From an uncultured Pelagibacteraceae bacterium (GTDB taxonomy: Bacteria > Pseudomonadota > Alphaproteobacteria > Pelagibacterales > Pelagibacteraceae), in assembly GCA_902518155.1 (NCBI GenBank), contig CABYFA010000001.1, forward strand, positions 71,942 to 135,941: a stretch of DNA of 64,000 nt, given 5' to 3'. Positions 40,635-52,877 of the stretch are shown here, in pieces. The notes beneath the pieces are model-generated. The model worked only from the letters and a program-made list of their open reading frames with translations. It had not been told where the DNA came from and ran no database searches. Each line of letters opens with the position of its first letter. Positions within the stretch are counted from its first letter, which is position 1. The translations under genes and the position numbers were made by a program.

Positions 40635-43600
40635 ATGAAAAAAGAACTAACAGATCTATTTAAAAATTCAGAAATATCCGAAGCTCAAAATTTTAATAGT
40701 ATCAAGATCTCATTAGCTAGCCCAGAGAAAATAAAATCTTGGACCTATGGTGAAATCAAAAAACCAGAAACTATCAATTATAGAACTTTTAGACCAGAGA
40801 AAGATGGCCTTTTCTGTGCAAGAATATTTGGTCCAATTAAAGATTATGAGTGTCTGTGTGGAAAATATAAAAGAATGAAATTTAGAGGCATCATCTGTGA
40901 AAAATGCGGTGTTGAAGTAACAAAATCAAATGTTCGAAGAGAACGAATGGGTCATATTAATTTAGCAACACCTGTTGCACATATATGGTTTCTAAAATCA
41001 TTACCAAGCAGAATAGCACTTGCTGTTGATATGAAACTTAAAGAAGTCGAAAGAGTTTTGTATTTTGAAAATTTTATTGTCATTGAGCCAGGTTTAACAG
41101 GTCTCCAAAAAAATCAGCTTTTAAATGAGGAAGAACTAGCAAAATATCAAGATGAATATGGTGAGGAGGCTTTTACAGCTGGAATTGGAGCTGAAGCAGT
41201 TCTGGAAATGCTAAAAAATCTTGATTTAGATTTAGAAAGAAAAAATCTTGTTGATTATATCAAAGAGACGAAATCAAAAGTTAATGAAGAAAGAGCTATC
41301 AAGAGATTAAAATTAATCGAGTCTTTTATTGAAACTGGTCAAAAACCTGAGTGGATGATCATGACTGTTGTTCCAGTTATTCCACCAGAATTAAGACCAT
41401 TGGTTCCTTTAGATGGTGGAAGATTTGCAACATCAGATCTAAATGATCTTTATAGAAGGGTTATTAATAGAAATAATCGTTTAAAGAGACTAATGGATCT
41501 TAAGGCACCAGATATAATCATCAGAAATGAAAAAAGAATGTTACAAGAATCTGTCGATGCACTTTTTGATAACGGCAGAAGAGGTAGAGTAATTACTGGA
41601 ACAGGTAAAAGACCATTAAAATCTTTAGCTGAGATGTTAAAAGGAAAACAAGGAAGATTTAGACAAAATCTTCTTGGTAAAAGAGTTGATTATTCAGGTC
41701 GTTCAGTCATCGTAGTAGGTCCAGACCTAAAATTACATGAATGTGGATTGCCAAAAAAAATGGCGTTAGAGTTATTTAAACCATTTTTATACGCAAGGCT
41801 TAATAAATTAGGCTTAGCTTCAACAATTAAACAAGCAAAAAAATTGGTTGAGAAAGAAACTAATGCTGTCTGGGATGCACTTGAATTAATTGTTAGAGAA
41901 CACCCGGTTTTATTAAATAGAGCTCCAACACTTCATAGATTGGGAGTTCAAGCCTTTGAACCAAAATTAATTGAGGGAGATGCGATTGAATTACATCCTT
42001 TAACATGTGCTGCGTTTAATGCAGATTTTGATGGTGATCAAATGGCTGTTCACGTTCCATTAAGTTTAGAAGCACAACTTGAGGCTAGAATATTAATGCT
42101 ATCAACTAACAATATTCTTTCTCCATCTAACGGAAAACCAATAATTGTCCCAAGTCAGGATATGATTTTAGGAATTTATTATTTATCTCAAGAACCAGTC
42201 ACTGACAAGCCAGCTGGATATTTTTTAAATGCAGATCAAATTGAATTTGCACTTTCTTCTGGTCAAATAAAAGTCCATAGTACGATTATCTCTAGGTTTG
42301 AAACAATTGATGAAAAAGGTAATCAAAAATTTGAGAAGTACACTTCTACTGCAGGAAGATTTCTACTAGCTAACTTATTACCAAAAAATAATAATATTAA
42401 GTTTTCTTTGATAGATAGAATTTTACCAAAGAAAACAGTTTCAGAGATTATTGATATTGTCTTTAGATTTTGTGGTCAAAAAAGAACAGTCATTTTCTGT
42501 GATAAATTAAAGGATCTAGGGTTTAAACATGCATTTAAAGCAGGAATTTCTTTTGGTAAAGATGACTTAGTCATTCCGGAAAGTAAAAATAAACTTATTG
42601 ATGATACTAAAAAACTAATAGCTGACTATGAAACTCAATATTCTGAAGGACTAATTACAAGAGGAGAAAAATACAACAAAGTTGTTGATGCATGGTCAAA
42701 ATGTACTGATCAAGTAGCATCCGAAATGATGAAAGGAATTTCTGCTACAGAAAAAACTACAGAAGGTTTGAAAATAAATTCAGTATTTATGATGGCAGAT
42801 AGTGGAGCAAGAGGATCTGCAGCACAAATGAAACAATTAGCTGGAATGAGAGGACTTATTGCAAAACCATCAGGTGAAATTATTGAAAGCCCAATAACCT
42901 CGAATTTTAAAGAAGGTTTAACTGCATTAGAATATTTTAATTCTACTCATGGTGCTAGAAAAGGTCTAGCTGATACAGCCCTTAAAACTGCTAGCTCAGG
43001 TTATTTAACTAGAAGATTATGTGATGTTGCCCAAGATTTAACTGTTACAAAAAAAGAATGCGATTGTAAAAATCCTGGATTCATCGAACTCTCAGAAATT
43101 CTGGAAGGTGGAAATGTTGTTGTAAGCTTATCAGAAAGAGCTTTGGGAAGAGTTACTTTTGACGATGTAAAGCATCCAATAACTGGTGAAATTATAATTA
43201 AAAAGTTAACTATGATTGATGAGGCTGGTTGTGATAAGATAGATTCTGCAGGAATAAAATCAGTCAAGGTTTATTCTGTTATGACATGTGGATCTAAAGA
43301 AGGTGTATGTGCTACTTCTTATGGAAGAGATTTATCTAGAGGTCAGATGGTTCATGTAGGTGAAGCAATTGGAATGATTTCTGCACAATCAATTGGAGAA
43401 CCAGGAACGCAACTAACAATGAGAACTTTCCACGTAGGTGGAACTGCTTCAGTTAAACAAGACTCACAAATAGTCACTAAAAATGAAGGGACTTTAAAAA
43501 TTATTAACTCAAACATTTTAGAGGATTCTAAAAAGAACTTGATTGTCATGGGTAGAAATACACAATTATCTATTGAGGACGATAATGGAGTTCAAATTGC

Positions 43601-44804
43601 AGTCTATAAAGTAGCCTATGGTTCGAAATTATTTTTTAAAAACGGTGATAAAGTAAAAGCTAATACAAAAATTTGTGAATGGGATCCTTATACTACCCCA
43701 GTGATTGCTGAAAAAAGTGGTATTGCAAGCTATGTTGATTTAATTGACGGTGTATCTATTCAAGAAACTACAGATGACGCAACAGGTATTTCCTCGAAAT
43801 CAGTAGTTGATTGGCGTTCTCAATCAAAAAGTACAGATTTAAAACCAAGAATTACTTTAAGAGATGAAAAAGGAAACGTTATTAAAAAGGCGGATGATAA
43901 TGAAGCAAGATATTATTTAGTTCCTGACTCTATTTTATCAGTTAAAGATGGTCAAAAAGTTTCTGCTGGTGACGTGATTGCTAGATTACCTAAAGAAACT
44001 ACTAAAACTAAAGATATCACTGGAGGTCTTCCAAGAGTTGCTGAATTGTTTGAAGCTAGAAAAGCTAAAGATAGTGCAATCATTGCTGAAAATGATGGGC
44101 AAGTTATATTTGGAAAGGAAGTTAGAGGAAAACAAAGAATATCAATTGTGCCTGAAGATGGATCAGAACCATCTAACTATTTAATACCCAAAGGAAAACA
44201 TATTAATTTTAATCAGGGTGAAAAAATTAAAAAAGGGGAATATTTACTAGATGGACAGCCATTACCACACGATATTCTTAGAATTATGGGTATAAAAGAT
44301 TTAACTGAATATTTCGTTAATCAGGTTCAAGAGGTCTACAGATTACAGGGTGTAATTATCAATGATAAACACATAGAAACTATTTTAAGACAAATGTTGA
44401 AAAAAGTTGAAGTAAAAACTACTGGTGATTCCTCTTATTTACCAGGTGAAATAATTGATAGAATTAAATTTGATAATGTTAATGAAAAATTAAAATCAGA
44501 GGGTAAAAAGCCAGCTACTGGAGAAAGAGTTTTAATGGGGATTACCAAAGCTTCGCTGCAGACCGAGTCATTTATTTCCGCTGCATCATTCCAGGAAACT
44601 ACGAGAGTTCTTACAGATGCTGCTATCAAAGGTAAAGTTGATCCACTTAATGGTTTAAAAGAGAATGTAATAGTTGGACGATTAGTCCCTGCGGGAACTG
44701 GTAATATTAAAAACAAATGGAACAAAAAAGCTCTACAAGATGACAATAAATTTCTTTCTGAGCAAGAGCAGATTGAACAGCCAGAAACCCCTGTAAATCA
44801 ATAA
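40635..44804 (+). CDS. rpoC: DNA-directed RNA polymerase subunit beta'
   Basis: The 1,389-residue subunit carries the zinc-binding CLCGKYK...CEKCGVEV near residue 72, the active-site [14 protein letters not shown] (three aspartates for Mg2+) near residue 460, a second cysteine cluster (CDCKNPGF and [16 protein letters not shown]), and the bridge-helix region [16 protein letters not shown] short Gln/Glu-rich tail ends the protein. A 164-bp gap with its own promoter follows before rpsL. Confidence 0.99.
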   Translation: MKKELTDLFKNSEISEAQNFNSIKISLASPEKIKSWTYGEIKKPETINYRTFRPEKDGLFCARIFGPIKDYECLCGKYKRMKFRGIICEKCGVEVTKSNVRRERMGHINLATPVAHIWFLKSLPSRIALAVDMKLKEVERVLYFENFIVIEPGLTGLQKNQLLNEEELAKYQDEYGEEAFTAGIGAEAVLEMLKNLDLDLERKNLVDYIKETKSKVNEERAIKRLKLIESFIETGQKPEWMIMTVVPVIPPELRPLVPLDGGRFATSDLNDLYRRVINRNNRLKRLMDLKAPDIIIRNEKRMLQESVDALFDNGRRGRVITGTGKRPLKSLAEMLKGKQGRFRQNLLGKRVDYSGRSVIVVGPDLKLHECGLPKKMALELFKPFLYARLNKLGLASTIKQAKKLVEKETNAVWDALELIVREHPVLLNRAPTLHRLGVQAFEPKLIEGDAIELHPLTCAAFNADFDGDQMAVHVPLSLEAQLEARILMLSTNNILSPSNGKPIIVPSQDMILGIYYLSQEPVTDKPAGYFLNADQIEFALSSGQIKVHSTIISRFETIDEKGNQKFEKYTSTAGRFLLANLLPKNNNIKFSLIDRILPKKTVSEIIDIVFRFCGQKRTVIFCDKLKDLGFKHAFKAGISFGKDDLVIPESKNKLIDDTKKLIADYETQYSEGLITRGEKYNKVVDAWSKCTDQVASEMMKGISATEKTTEGLKINSVFMMADSGARGSAAQMKQLAGMRGLIAKPSGEIIESPITSNFKEGLTALEYFNSTHGARKGLADTALKTASSGYLTRRLCDVAQDLTVTKKECDCKNPGFIELSEILEGGNVVVSLSERALGRVTFDDVKHPITGEIIIKKLTMIDEAGCDKIDSAGIKSVKVYSVMTCGSKEGVCATSYGRDLSRGQMVHVGEAIGMISAQSIGEPGTQLTMRTFHVGGTASVKQDSQIVTKNEGTLKIINSNILEDSKKNLIVMGRNTQLSIEDDNGVQIAVYKVAYGSKLFFKNGDKVKANTKICEWDPYTTPVIAEKSGIASYVDLIDGVSIQETTDDATGISSKSVVDWRSQSKSTDLKPRITLRDEKGNVIKKADDNEARYYLVPDSILSVKDGQKVSAGDVIARLPKETTKTKDITGGLPRVAELFEARKAKDSAIIAENDGQVIFGKEVRGKQRISIVPEDGSEPSNYLIPKGKHINFNQGEKIKKGEYLLDGQPLPHDILRIMGIKDLTEYFVNQVQEVYRLQGVIINDKHIETILRQMLKKVEVKTTGDSSYLPGEIIDRIKFDNVNEKLKSEGKKPATGERVLMGITKASLQTESFISAASFQETTRVLTDAAIKGKVDPLNGLKENVIVGRLVPAGTGNIKNKWNKKALQDDNKFLSEQEQIEQPETPVNQ

Positions 44805-44833
44805 AAATAACACGTCTGCTAATTAGTTTTAGT

Positions 44834-44861
44834 TTGACAAAATTAAATTAATAAGTATTTT
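44834..44861 (+). promoter_or_regulatory. Probable promoter of the rpsL-rpsG-fusA operon
   Basis: A consensus TTGACA (44834-44839) is followed after 16 bp by TATTTT (44856-44861), a partial -10 match. It lies in the only gap over 150 bp between rpoB and adk, so the str-S10-spc genes can probably be transcribed independently of rpoBC. Confidence 0.5.
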
Positions 44862-44883
44862 GGCGATATTTTTGGTTGGAATG

Positions 44884-44935
44884 TAGTGTTAACTTTAGAC
44901 ACTAAACGCTGCCACAAATAACCTGTCAGTTATTT
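44884..44935 (+). promoter_or_regulatory. Two hairpins in the rpsL leader
   Basis: TAGTGT (44884) pairs with ACACTA (44899) in a 6-bp stem with a 9-base loop, and AAATAAC (44916) pairs with GTTATTT (44929) in a 7-bp stem with a 6-base loop. Both lie between the promoter and the rpsL ATG at 44969. They could be a site for control by a ribosomal protein; there is no direct evidence for which one. Confidence 0.35.
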
Positions 44936-44968
44936 CATTCAAAAATAAACAATTATAAATTTACAGAT

Positions 44969-45340
44969 ATGCCAACTATTAACCAGTTGTTAAGAAAAAA
45001 AAGAACTAAACCAATTGCTAGGAACAAGGTTCCAGCATTACAAAAACAACCACTCAAACGAGGAGTTTGTGTAAAAGTTTATACTACAACTCCAAAAAAA
45101 CCTAATTCTGCTTTGAGAAAAGTTGCTAGAGTGAGATTATCAAATGGGTTTGAAGTAACTGCTTATATACCTGGAGAAGGTCATAATCTTCAAGAACACT
45201 CTGTTGTATTAATTAGAGGTGGTAGGGTTAAAGATCTACCAGGTGTACGTTATCACATTTTAAGAGGTAATTTAGACACTCAAGGAGTGGCAAATAGAAA
45301 GAAAAGAAGATCTTTGTACGGAACAAAAAAAGGTAAATAG
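44969..45340 (+). CDS. rpsL: 30S ribosomal protein S12
   Basis: The 123-residue decoding-centre protein has [27 protein letters not shown] and [26 protein letters not shown]. The two conserved lysine sites where streptomycin resistance arises (in TPKKPNS and GRVKDLPG) carry the usual residues. It is the first gene of the str operon. Confidence 0.99.
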   Translation: MPTINQLLRKKRTKPIARNKVPALQKQPLKRGVCVKVYTTTPKKPNSALRKVARVRLSNGFEVTAYIPGEGHNLQEHSVVLIRGGRVKDLPGVRYHILRGNLDTQGVANRKKRRSLYGTKKGK

Positions 45341-45342
45341 AC

Positions 45343-45813
45343 ATGTCTAGGAAAAAAACACAACCTAAAAAAAATATTGTTCCTGATCCAAAATTTAATT
45401 CCACAATTATTCCTAAATTAATTAATAATATTATGTACGATGGTAAAAGAGGTGTAGCTACTAAAATAGTTTATGATGCAATCGAAAAGATTAAAACTAA
45501 GTCAAAAGATGAACCTATTAATATTTTTAATGAAGCAATTAATAATATTAAACCAACTGTTGAAGTGAGATCACGAAGAGTAGGTGGAGCTACATATCAA
45601 GTTCCAGTTGAAGTAAAAAGTAAAAGAGCACAAGCTTTAGCTATCAGATGGCTTATAGACTCAGCAAGAAAAAGAAAAGATAAACATATGTCTGATAAAA
45701 TTTTTAATGAACTTTATGATGCGTATGAAAAAAAAGGTGCTGCTGTAAAGAAAAAAGAGGATGTGCATAAAATGGCAGAGTCCAATAAAGCTTTTGCACA
45801 CTTTAGGTGGTAA
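45343..45813 (+). CDS. rpsG: 30S ribosomal protein S7
   Basis: The 156-residue protein binds the 3' domain of 16S rRNA. It has KFINNIMYDGKR-type start (here KLINNIMYDGKRGVA), PTVEVRSRRVGGATYQVPVEV, and RWLIDSARKRKDKHMSDK. S7 controls this operon in E. coli through the rpsL-rpsG spacer, which is only 2 bp here, so that control cannot work the same way. Confidence 0.99.
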   Translation: MSRKKTQPKKNIVPDPKFNSTIIPKLINNIMYDGKRGVATKIVYDAIEKIKTKSKDEPINIFNEAINNIKPTVEVRSRRVGGATYQVPVEVKSKRAQALAIRWLIDSARKRKDKHMSDKIFNELYDAYEKKGAAVKKKEDVHKMAESNKAFAHFRW

Positions 45814-45819
45814 AATATT

Positions 45820-47898
45820 ATGGCCAGAACTCATACATTAGACAAATATAGAAACATTGGGATCATGGCCCACATAGATGCTGGTAAAACAACTACAACT
45901 GAAAGAATTTTATATTACACGGGCAAAAGTCATAAAATTGGTGAAGTTCACGACGGTGCAGCTACCATGGATTGGATGGAACAAGAGCAAGAAAGAGGTA
46001 TTACAATTACATCAGCAGCAACAACCTGTTTCTGGCAAGATCATAGAATTAATATTATCGATACACCAGGTCACGTAGATTTTACCATTGAAGTTGAGAG
46101 ATCACTTAAAGTACTTGATGGTGCAGTTGCAGTGTTTGATGGTGTAGCAGGTGTAGAACCTCAATCAGAAACAGTATGGCGACAAGCTGATAAATATAAA
46201 GTACCGCGAATTTGTTTTGTAAATAAATTAGATAGAACGGGTGCAGATTTTTTTAGATGTGTAGATATGATCAAAGACAGATTGGGAGCAAAACCATTGG
46301 TCATACAAGTACCAATCGGTATTGAAGCCTCTTTAACTGGTGTTGTTGACCTTGTTAAAATGAAAGCACAAGTTTGGAAAAATGAAGCTCTAGGTGCCGA
46401 ATGGGAATATAAAGATATCCCAGAGGATCTTAAAGAAATCTCTCAAAAATACCGAACAGAATTAGTCGAAATGGCTGTAGAACAAGACGAAAAATTGATG
46501 GAGTCTTATTTAAATGGTGAAGAAATTAAAGAAGAAGATTTAATTAAATGTATAAGAAAAGGAACATTAAATTTTGATTTTGTTCCTGTATTAACTGGTT
46601 CAGCTTTTAAAAATAAAGGTGTTCAGCCACTACTTGATGCAGTGATTAATTATCTTCCAAGTCCTATTGATATTGGTTCAATAAAAGGAACTAAATTGGG
46701 ATCAGAGGATGAAATAGAAATGAAATTTGAAGATAGTGCGCCATTTTCTGCTTTAGCATTTAAAGTGGCAAATGATCCATTTGTTGGATCATTAACATTT
46801 ATTAGAATTTATTCAGGTACAATAAAAACAGGAACGGCTGTATATAATTCTTCAAAAGAAAAAGAAGAAAGAGTTGGTAGAATGTTATTAATGCATGCTA
46901 ACTCTCGAGAGGACATTAAAGAAGCTAATGCAGGTGATATTGTATCACTAGCTGGCTTGAAAAATACCATTACTGGACACACGCTATGTAATAAAGATAA
47001 TCCAGTTCTTCTCGAACCTATGGAATTTCCTGATCCAGTAATTGAAATTGCTGTTGAACCAAAAACAAAAGCTGACCAAGAAAAAATGGGAGAAGCTTTG
47101 GGTAGATTAGCTAAAGAAGATCCCTCATTTAGAGTTTCATCTGACGAAGAGTCTGGACAAACTATTATTAAAGGAATGGGTGAATTACACTTAGATATTA
47201 TTGTTGATAGAATGAAAAGAGAATTTAAAGTTGAAGCGAATGTTGGAGCTCCACAAGTAGCATACAGAGAAACAATAGAAAATTCATCAGAAGTAGAATA
47301 CACACATAAAAAACAAAGTGGTGGTGCAGGACAATTTGCAAAAGTAAAATTATTAGTAGAACCGCAAGAACCTGGTAAAGGGAGAGCTGTTGAAAGCAAG
47401 ATTAAAGGAGGAGCAATTCCAAAAGAATTTATTCCTGGTGTTGAAAAAGGTATCGAAACAGTATCTGATGGTGGAATTTTAGCAGGATTTCCAATGATTG
47501 ATTATAAAGTTACAATTTTAGATGGTTTACATCACGATGTTGACTCTAGCGTATTAGCTTTTGAACTCGCAAGTAGAGCATGTTTCAAAGATGCGTGTAC
47601 AAAAGGTGGTTTAAAATTATTAGAACCAGTTATGAGAGTTGAGGTCGTAACACCTGAAGACTACATGGGTGACGTTATTGGAGACTTAAATAGTCGAAGA
47701 GGACAAATAAGTACTCAAGAGCAAAGAGGTAATGCAACAGTAATAACCGCAATGGTGCCTTTAGCGAATATGTTTGGATATATTAATAGTTTAAGATCAA
47801 TGTCACAAGGGCGAGCACAATATTCAATGTTTTTTGATCATTATGCAAAAGTCCCACAAAATGTTCAAGACGAAGTAACAAAAAAAATAGCAGGCTAA
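45820..47898 (+). CDS. fusA: Elongation factor G
   Basis: The 692-residue translocase has [15 protein letters not shown] (P-loop), RGITITSAA (switch I), DTPGHVDF (switch II) and [10 protein letters not shown], then domains II-V, with [13 protein letters not shown] and the domain V end [12 protein letters not shown]. It is followed after 1 bp by rpsJ, with no tuf gene in between, which is different from many alphaproteobacteria. Confidence 0.99.
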   Translation: MARTHTLDKYRNIGIMAHIDAGKTTTTERILYYTGKSHKIGEVHDGAATMDWMEQEQERGITITSAATTCFWQDHRINIIDTPGHVDFTIEVERSLKVLDGAVAVFDGVAGVEPQSETVWRQADKYKVPRICFVNKLDRTGADFFRCVDMIKDRLGAKPLVIQVPIGIEASLTGVVDLVKMKAQVWKNEALGAEWEYKDIPEDLKEISQKYRTELVEMAVEQDEKLMESYLNGEEIKEEDLIKCIRKGTLNFDFVPVLTGSAFKNKGVQPLLDAVINYLPSPIDIGSIKGTKLGSEDEIEMKFEDSAPFSALAFKVANDPFVGSLTFIRIYSGTIKTGTAVYNSSKEKEERVGRMLLMHANSREDIKEANAGDIVSLAGLKNTITGHTLCNKDNPVLLEPMEFPDPVIEIAVEPKTKADQEKMGEALGRLAKEDPSFRVSSDEESGQTIIKGMGELHLDIIVDRMKREFKVEANVGAPQVAYRETIENSSEVEYTHKKQSGGAGQFAKVKLLVEPQEPGKGRAVESKIKGGAIPKEFIPGVEKGIETVSDGGILAGFPMIDYKVTILDGLHHDVDSSVLAFELASRACFKDACTKGGLKLLEPVMRVEVVTPEDYMGDVIGDLNSRRGQISTQEQRGNATVITAMVPLANMFGYINSLRSMSQGRAQYSMFFDHYAKVPQNVQDEVTKKIAG

Positions 47899-47899
47899 A

Positions 47900-48208
47900 A
47901 TGGAAAAACAGAATATTAGAATTAAACTCAGAGCTTACGACAATAAGATTTTAGATGCTTCAACTGAAGAGATTGTAAATACAGTCAAAAGAACTGGGGC
48001 TACAATAAAAGGTCCAATTCCATTACCAACTAGAATTGAAAGATATACAGTTTTAAGATCTCCTCATATAGATAAAAAAAGTAGAGAACAATTTGAGTCG
48101 AGAACCCATAAAAGATTAATTGATATAATTGAGCCAACACCACAGACTGTCGAGGCTTTAATGAAGTTAGATTTAGCATCAGGTGTCGATGTGGAGATTA
48201 AGATATAA
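47900..48208 (+). CDS. rpsJ: 30S ribosomal protein S10
   Basis: The 102-residue protein, which also acts as NusE in antitermination, shows [43 protein letters not shown] and the C-terminal GVDVEIKI. It begins the S10 operon, but only 1 bp separates it from fusA, so the L4-binding leader of E. coli is missing. Confidence 0.99.
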   Translation: MEKQNIRIKLRAYDNKILDASTEEIVNTVKRTGATIKGPIPLPTRIERYTVLRSPHIDKKSREQFESRTHKRLIDIIEPTPQTVEALMKLDLASGVDVEIKI

Positions 48209-48210
48209 TT

Positions 48211-48921
48211 ATGAGTGAGATTGCTTTGTTAGGAAAAAAAATTGGAATGACTAGAGAATTTTATAAATCTGGTCAGTTAGTGCCAGTTACTGTATTAAAA
48301 ATGGAAAAAGCTAGAGTAATCCAGGTAATAGATAAAGAAAAAAGAGGTTACACCGCTGTTCAACTTGGATACGGAAAAATCAAAAACTCTAAACTAACAA
48401 AAGCTATGAAAGGTTATTTTTCAAAAAGAAATACTGAAGCTAAAAGGAAACTTAAAGAATATAGAGTTCAAAATATTGAAAATTATAAAGAGGGAAATGA
48501 ATTTGGTTTAGAGATTTTTAAAGATGTTAAATTTGTAGATACTAGATCAAAAACGATTGGAAAAGGTTTTGCAGGAGCTATGAAAAGACACAATTTTGGT
48601 GGTTTGAGAGCTACACACGGTGTTTCAATTTCACATAGATCACATGGTTCAACGGGTCAAAGACAAGATCCTGGTAAAGTATTTAAGGGGAAAAAAATGG
48701 CTGGACATATGGGAGATAAATTAAGAACTATGCAAAATATCGAAATTATTAAAACGGATTTAGAAAATGAGCTTCTATATTTAAAAGGCTCTATTCCAGG
48801 AGCAAAAAACTCTGAAATTCTAGTAAAAGGTTCAGTTAAAAATATAAAAAAAATGACTATCAGCGAAAAACACAAAGCTGCTGAATTAGCTAAGAAAACA
48901 CCGGAGAAAAAGAAAAAATAA
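48211..48921 (+). CDS. rplC: 50S ribosomal protein L3
   Basis: The 236-residue protein near the peptidyl transferase centre has [10 protein letters not shown] at the start and [49 protein letters not shown], the conserved loop. The C-terminus has a Lys-rich extension. The stop overlaps rplD by one base. Confidence 0.99.
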   Translation: MSEIALLGKKIGMTREFYKSGQLVPVTVLKMEKARVIQVIDKEKRGYTAVQLGYGKIKNSKLTKAMKGYFSKRNTEAKRKLKEYRVQNIENYKEGNEFGLEIFKDVKFVDTRSKTIGKGFAGAMKRHNFGGLRATHGVSISHRSHGSTGQRQDPGKVFKGKKMAGHMGDKLRTMQNIEIIKTDLENELLYLKGSIPGAKNSEILVKGSVKNIKKMTISEKHKAAELAKKTPEKKKK

Positions 48922-49544
48922 TGAAAGTCGATAAAATTAATTTAGATGGTAAAAAAAGTTCTATTGAAGTCTTAGATAAAATTTTTTCAGCTAAAATAAA
49001 TAAGAAATTAGTGAATACAGTTTTATATAAAACTAATGCAAACTATAAAGGTAGGCACGCAAAAACTAAGCAGCAAAACGAAGTCTCAGGTCCAACATCA
49101 AAAATTTATGCACAAAAAGGAACAGGTAATGCTAGACACGCTAGTAGAAAAGCTCCAATCTTTGTTGGGGGTGGTATAGCTCATGGACCTAAAGGAGAGC
49201 TATCCTACAAAAAAAGAAAATTGAATAAGAGTGAAAAAAAACAAAGTATAGCATCTTTAATTAGTGACAAGATAAAGAATAACAACCTTCTAATTTTTAG
49301 TGATTTTAGCTCTAAGATAAAAAAGACTAAAGAGATGAACTTAATTTTAAAGAAATTTCAAATATCAAATTCAATTATAATCCTAGACAAAACCTCAAAA
49401 GATAATGTTGAAAAATCAATTAGAAATATTCCAAATATTAAAGTTACAGACATTAATCATTTTAGTGCATTTGATATTGTCAAGTTTGAAAAGGTTGTCT
49501 TTACTGAAACATCCGTAAAAGAATTAGAAAAGAGGTATGCTTAA
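48921..49544 (+). CDS. rplD: 50S ribosomal protein L4
   Basis: The 207-residue protein lines the exit tunnel. The long loop GRHAKTKQQNEVSG, KIYAQKGTGNARHASRKAP and GGGIAHGP are conserved. L4 represses the S10 operon in E. coli through a leader not present here. The end overlaps an alternative start of rplW. Confidence 0.98.
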   Translation: MKVDKINLDGKKSSIEVLDKIFSAKINKKLVNTVLYKTNANYKGRHAKTKQQNEVSGPTSKIYAQKGTGNARHASRKAPIFVGGGIAHGPKGELSYKKRKLNKSEKKQSIASLISDKIKNNNLLIFSDFSSKIKKTKEMNLILKKFQISNSIIILDKTSKDNVEKSIRNIPNIKVTDINHFSAFDIVKFEKVVFTETSVKELEKRYA

Positions 49545-49545
49545 A

Positions 49546-49839
49546 ATGGATAAGATACATTTATACGACAAAATTTTATCTCCATTAGTAACTGAAAAAT
49601 CAACAAATTTATCAGAACAAAATAAGATTGTATTTAAAGTGCCGTCAAAAGCAAATAAAAAAAATATAAAAAGTAATATTGAAAAAATCTTTAAAGTAAA
49701 TGTTACAAAGGTAAATATTATAAATAAACAAAGTAGAACTAAATTAACCAGAGGAAGAAAAGTTAAAGTCTCTGGTTTTAAAAAAGCAATTATAACTCTT
49801 AAAAAAGGTCAAAGTATTGATCTAACAACTGGAATTTAA
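49546..49839 (+). CDS. rplW: 50S ribosomal protein L23
   Basis: The protein of 97 residues from the ATG at 49546 (100 from the ATG at 49537) forms the docking site for SRP and trigger factor at the tunnel exit. It has LSPLVTEKST, IVFKVPSKANKKNIKSNIE and VKVSGFKKAIITLKKG. I prefer 49546 because an AGAGG sits about 10 bases before it, but only 3 bases before the other ATG. Confidence 0.96.
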   Translation: MDKIHLYDKILSPLVTEKSTNLSEQNKIVFKVPSKANKKNIKSNIEKIFKVNVTKVNIINKQSRTKLTRGRKVKVSGFKKAIITLKKGQSIDLTTGI

Positions 49840-49840
49840 A

Positions 49841-50680
49841 ATGGCACTAAAAACATTTAAACCATATACGAAATCTACCAGAGGAACAATTCTTGTTGAT
49901 AGAACTGGTCTTTGGAAAGGTAAACCATTTAAATCTTTAGTTTCACCAAAAAATGCAATGAAGGGGAGAAACAACAATGGTCATATTACATCTATCAATA
50001 GAGCTGGTGGACATAAAAAAATGTATCGACATGTCGACTTCTATAGAAAAAAATTTGATATGCCAGCGAAAGTAGAAAGAATTGAATATGATCCAAATAG
50101 ATCTTGTTACATTATGTTAGTAAAATTTGATGATAATACACATGCATATTATCTGGCACCACAAAAAATAAAGGTGGGTGATAAAGTTGAAAATGGATCA
50201 AAAAAAGAGATTAAAATCGGGAATTGTATGCCGTTACAGGACATCCCAGTTGGTATAGATATTCACAATGTTGAAATACAACCAGGTGGTGGAGGTAAAA
50301 TTGCTAGATCTGCTGGAACTTCTGTTACGATAAGTGGATTAGATGGGAATTATAGTTTGATTAAATTAGCATCAGGTGAAGTTAGAAAAATCGATTCAAG
50401 ATCATTGGCAACTATTGGTGTATTAAGTAACCCTGATCAAAAAAATATCAAAATTGGTAAAGCAGGACGATCAAGATGGTTAGGAAGAAGACCGCACACT
50501 AGAGGTGTTGTTAAAAATCCAGTAGATCACCCACATGGTGGTGGAGAAGGTAAATCAGCAGGTGGAAGACATCCAGTTTCTCCTAAAGGACAATCAGCAA
50601 AAGGATTGAAAACAAGAGACAATAAGAGAACTGATAAATACATTGTTAAGAGAAGAAACAAAAGGAAGGATACAAAATAA
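49841..50680 (+). CDS. rplB: 50S ribosomal protein L2
   Basis: The 279-residue protein at the subunit interface has [39 protein letters not shown], and [23 protein letters not shown], which carries the histidine important for peptidyl transfer. It shares one base with rpsS. Confidence 0.99.
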   Translation: MALKTFKPYTKSTRGTILVDRTGLWKGKPFKSLVSPKNAMKGRNNNGHITSINRAGGHKKMYRHVDFYRKKFDMPAKVERIEYDPNRSCYIMLVKFDDNTHAYYLAPQKIKVGDKVENGSKKEIKIGNCMPLQDIPVGIDIHNVEIQPGGGGKIARSAGTSVTISGLDGNYSLIKLASGEVRKIDSRSLATIGVLSNPDQKNIKIGKAGRSRWLGRRPHTRGVVKNPVDHPHGGGEGKSAGGRHPVSPKGQSAKGLKTRDNKRTDKYIVKRRNKRKDTK

Positions 50681-50979
50681 TGGCTAGAGCAGTATGGAAA
50701 GGACCTTTTGTTGAAGAAAGTTTAATCAAAAAAGTTGATAAATATAAGACTGATCCAAAAAAAATTCCTATCAAGACTTGGTCAAGAAAATCAACAATAA
50801 TTCCAGATTTTGTTGGGGTTAGTTTTTTAATTTATAACGGAAAAAAATTTATACCCATTACCATATCTGAGGACATGGTTGGTCATAAGTTAGGTGAATT
50901 TGCACCAACGAGAACTTTTTTTGGTCATACACCTGCAGATAAAAAAGCAAAACCTGCTGAGGCAGAGGCTAAGAAATAA
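50680..50979 (+). CDS. rpsS: 30S ribosomal protein S19
   Basis: The 99-residue protein has [33 protein letters not shown] and [17 protein letters not shown]. It has a short Ala/Lys/Glu-rich C-terminal extension. It binds the head of the 30S subunit with S13 and lies 2 bp before rplV. Confidence 0.99.
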   Translation: MARAVWKGPFVEESLIKKVDKYKTDPKKIPIKTWSRKSTIIPDFVGVSFLIYNGKKFIPITISEDMVGHKLGEFAPTRTFFGHTPADKKAKPAEAEAKK

Positions 50980-50981
50980 TT

Positions 50982-51380
50982 ATGAGTAAAAAAAAGAAAT
51001 TAGTGAAAAAAAAAGAAAAAATAGTGAAATCTATTAATAATAATATTAGATCAAGTGTAAGAAAACTTAATCCTATTTTAAAAGGTATAGTTGGGAAGAA
51101 AGTTGAGTTAGCTATTAGAGACCTTCAGTTTTCAGAAAAAAGAATTACTCGTGATATCAGAAAGACTATTTCATCTGCTGTTGCAAATGCAGAAAATAAT
51201 TTTCAGTATGATATTGATAAACTTGTAGTTAAAGAAGCTTATTGTGGAAAGAAAATTACTATGAAGAGGTTTAGACCACGAGCAAAAGGAAGAGCTGCAC
51301 CAATTTTAAAACCTTATTCAAGTGTTACAATTATTTTATCAGAGGCAAAAAAAATGGAGAGTCATGGGACAAAAAGTTAA
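50982..51380 (+). CDS. rplV: 50S ribosomal protein L22
   Basis: The 132-residue exit-tunnel protein is longer than the usual 110 because of a Lys-rich N-terminal extension of about 20 residues. The core shows [28 protein letters not shown] and [14 protein letters not shown], the family signature near the beta hairpin. Its end overlaps the rpsC start by 17 bases. Confidence 0.98.
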   Translation: MSKKKKLVKKKEKIVKSINNNIRSSVRKLNPILKGIVGKKVELAIRDLQFSEKRITRDIRKTISSAVANAENNFQYDIDKLVVKEAYCGKKITMKRFRPRAKGRAAPILKPYSSVTIILSEAKKMESHGTKS

Positions 51381-52044
51381 TCCGGTAGGTTTTAGATTAG
51401 GTGTTAACAGAGGTTGGGACTCTGTTTGGTACGCTAAAAAGAAAGATTTTGGTAATTATCTTATAGAAGATTTTAAAATAAGAGAATATATCAAAAAAAA
51501 TGTAATTAATTCTGGAGTTTCAAAAGTGATGATCGAAAGAACAGCAAACAAATGTTATGTTACAATTTACACTTCTAGACCAGGTTTTGTTATTGGAAAA
51601 AAAGGTAGTGATATAGATAAAATAAAAAATAATTTATCTAAGTTTACTTCAAATGAGGTTACTTTAAATATTAAAGAAGTAAAAAAACCTGAAACAAATG
51701 CTTATTTAGTTGCAGAAAATATTGCTCAACAATTAGTTAAAAGAATTTCTTATAGAAGAGCAATGAAAAGAGCAATGCAGTCTTGTTTAAGATTAGGTGC
51801 TAAAGGAATTAAAGTTTCAGTGAGCGGAAGATTGGGTGGAAATGAGATTGCTAGAACTGAATGGTTAAGAGATGGCAGTATACCATCGCATACATTAAGA
51901 GCAGATATTGATTATGCGGAGGCAGAAGCACTTACGACTTATGGAATAATTGGAATAAAAGTTTGGATTTATAAAGGTGAAGTCTTTGCTAAAGAATTTA
52001 GTCAAGAAACAAATAAAGTAAAACCTAAAGAGGGAAAACAATAA
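51364..52044 (+). CDS. rpsC: 30S ribosomal protein S3
   Basis: The 226-residue protein at the mRNA entry begins [13 protein letters not shown], so the start is the ATG at 51364 and not an earlier one. The KH domain has [13 protein letters not shown], and the C-terminal domain has [24 protein letters not shown] and [13 protein letters not shown]. It overlaps rplV by 17 bases and abuts rplP. Confidence 0.99.
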   Translation: MGQKVNPVGFRLGVNRGWDSVWYAKKKDFGNYLIEDFKIREYIKKNVINSGVSKVMIERTANKCYVTIYTSRPGFVIGKKGSDIDKIKNNLSKFTSNEVTLNIKEVKKPETNAYLVAENIAQQLVKRISYRRAMKRAMQSCLRLGAKGIKVSVSGRLGGNEIARTEWLRDGSIPSHTLRADIDYAEAEALTTYGIIGIKVWIYKGEVFAKEFSQETNKVKPKEGKQ

Positions 52045-52455
52045 ATGCTACAGCCAGTTAGAACAAAATGGAGAAAAGCTCACAAAGGTAGAATTCATGG
52101 AACTGCTTCAAGAGCAAATTTTATTAATTATGGTGCCTACGCTTTAAAAGCACTATCTCCAGATAGGGTTACTGGTAAACAGATAGAGGCTGCTAGAGTT
52201 GCTCTAACAAGACACATGAAAAGACAAGGAAGAGTTTGGACAAGAATTTTTCCAAATATTCCAGTTTCTAAAAAACCCATTGAAGTACGTATGGGTAAAG
52301 GAAAAGGTTCTCCAGAATTCTATGCATGTCGTGTAAAACCAGGAAGAATTTTATTTGAAGTAGATGGTGTTTCAGAACAGATAGCTAAAGAAGCGTTATA
52401 TAAAGCATCTGCAAAATTGCCAATTAAAACAAAAACCATAAAGAGATTTGCCTAA
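52045..52455 (+). CDS. rplP: 50S ribosomal protein L16
   Basis: The 136-residue protein near the A site has [42 protein letters not shown] and [24 protein letters not shown]. It begins right after the rpsC stop codon and is followed by rpmC after 1 bp. Confidence 0.99.
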   Translation: MLQPVRTKWRKAHKGRIHGTASRANFINYGAYALKALSPDRVTGKQIEAARVALTRHMKRQGRVWTRIFPNIPVSKKPIEVRMGKGKGSPEFYACRVKPGRILFEVDGVSEQIAKEALYKASAKLPIKTKTIKRFA

Positions 52456-52456
52456 T

Positions 52457-52648
52457 ATGAAAAAACAAGAAATTAAAAAACTATCAAAAGATCAAATTAT
52501 AAAAAACATCGATAAATTTAAAAAAGATTTATTCAATTTTAGATTTCAAAAGATGAATTCACAGATTACGAATCCAGCAAAAATTAGTGAAACAAAAAAA
52601 ACAATTGCTAGATTAAAAACAATATTAAAAGGAAAATTAAATGCCTAA
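52457..52648 (+). CDS. rpmC: 50S ribosomal protein L29
   Basis: The 63-residue helical hairpin protein has [34 protein letters not shown] chose the ATG at 52457; a TTG three codons upstream would overlap rplP. It overlaps rpsQ by 8 bases. Confidence 0.97.
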   Translation: MKKQEIKKLSKDQIIKNIDKFKKDLFNFRFQKMNSQITNPAKISETKKTIARLKTILKGKLNA

Positions 52649-52877
52649 GAAAATATTAACAGGTGTGGTTGTAAGTGATAAACCTAACAAAACTATAACA
52701 GTTTTAGTTGAACGAAAATATTCTCATCCATTATTAAAAAAAGTAATAAAAGTGAGAAAAAAATACAATGCCCATGATGAAAATAACAAATTTAAAACAG
52801 GTGACAAAGTATCAATCATTGAGAGCAAACCTTTCTCAAAAAACAAGAAATTTCAAGTAATGGAGAACACAAAATAA
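52641..52877 (+). CDS. rpsQ: 30S ribosomal protein S17
   Basis: The 78-residue OB-fold protein has [32 protein letters not shown] and [28 protein letters not shown]. It overlaps rpmC by 8 bases and rplN by one. Confidence 0.98.
   Translation: MPKKILTGVVVSDKPNKTITVLVERKYSHPLLKKVIKVRKKYNAHDENNKFKTGDKVSIIESKPFSKNKKFQVMENTK

Noticed and set aside
51322..51363. Longer N-terminus for ribosomal protein S3
   Set aside because: The extra residues overlap rplV coding DNA, and all S3 proteins start at the MGQKVNP segment (51364).
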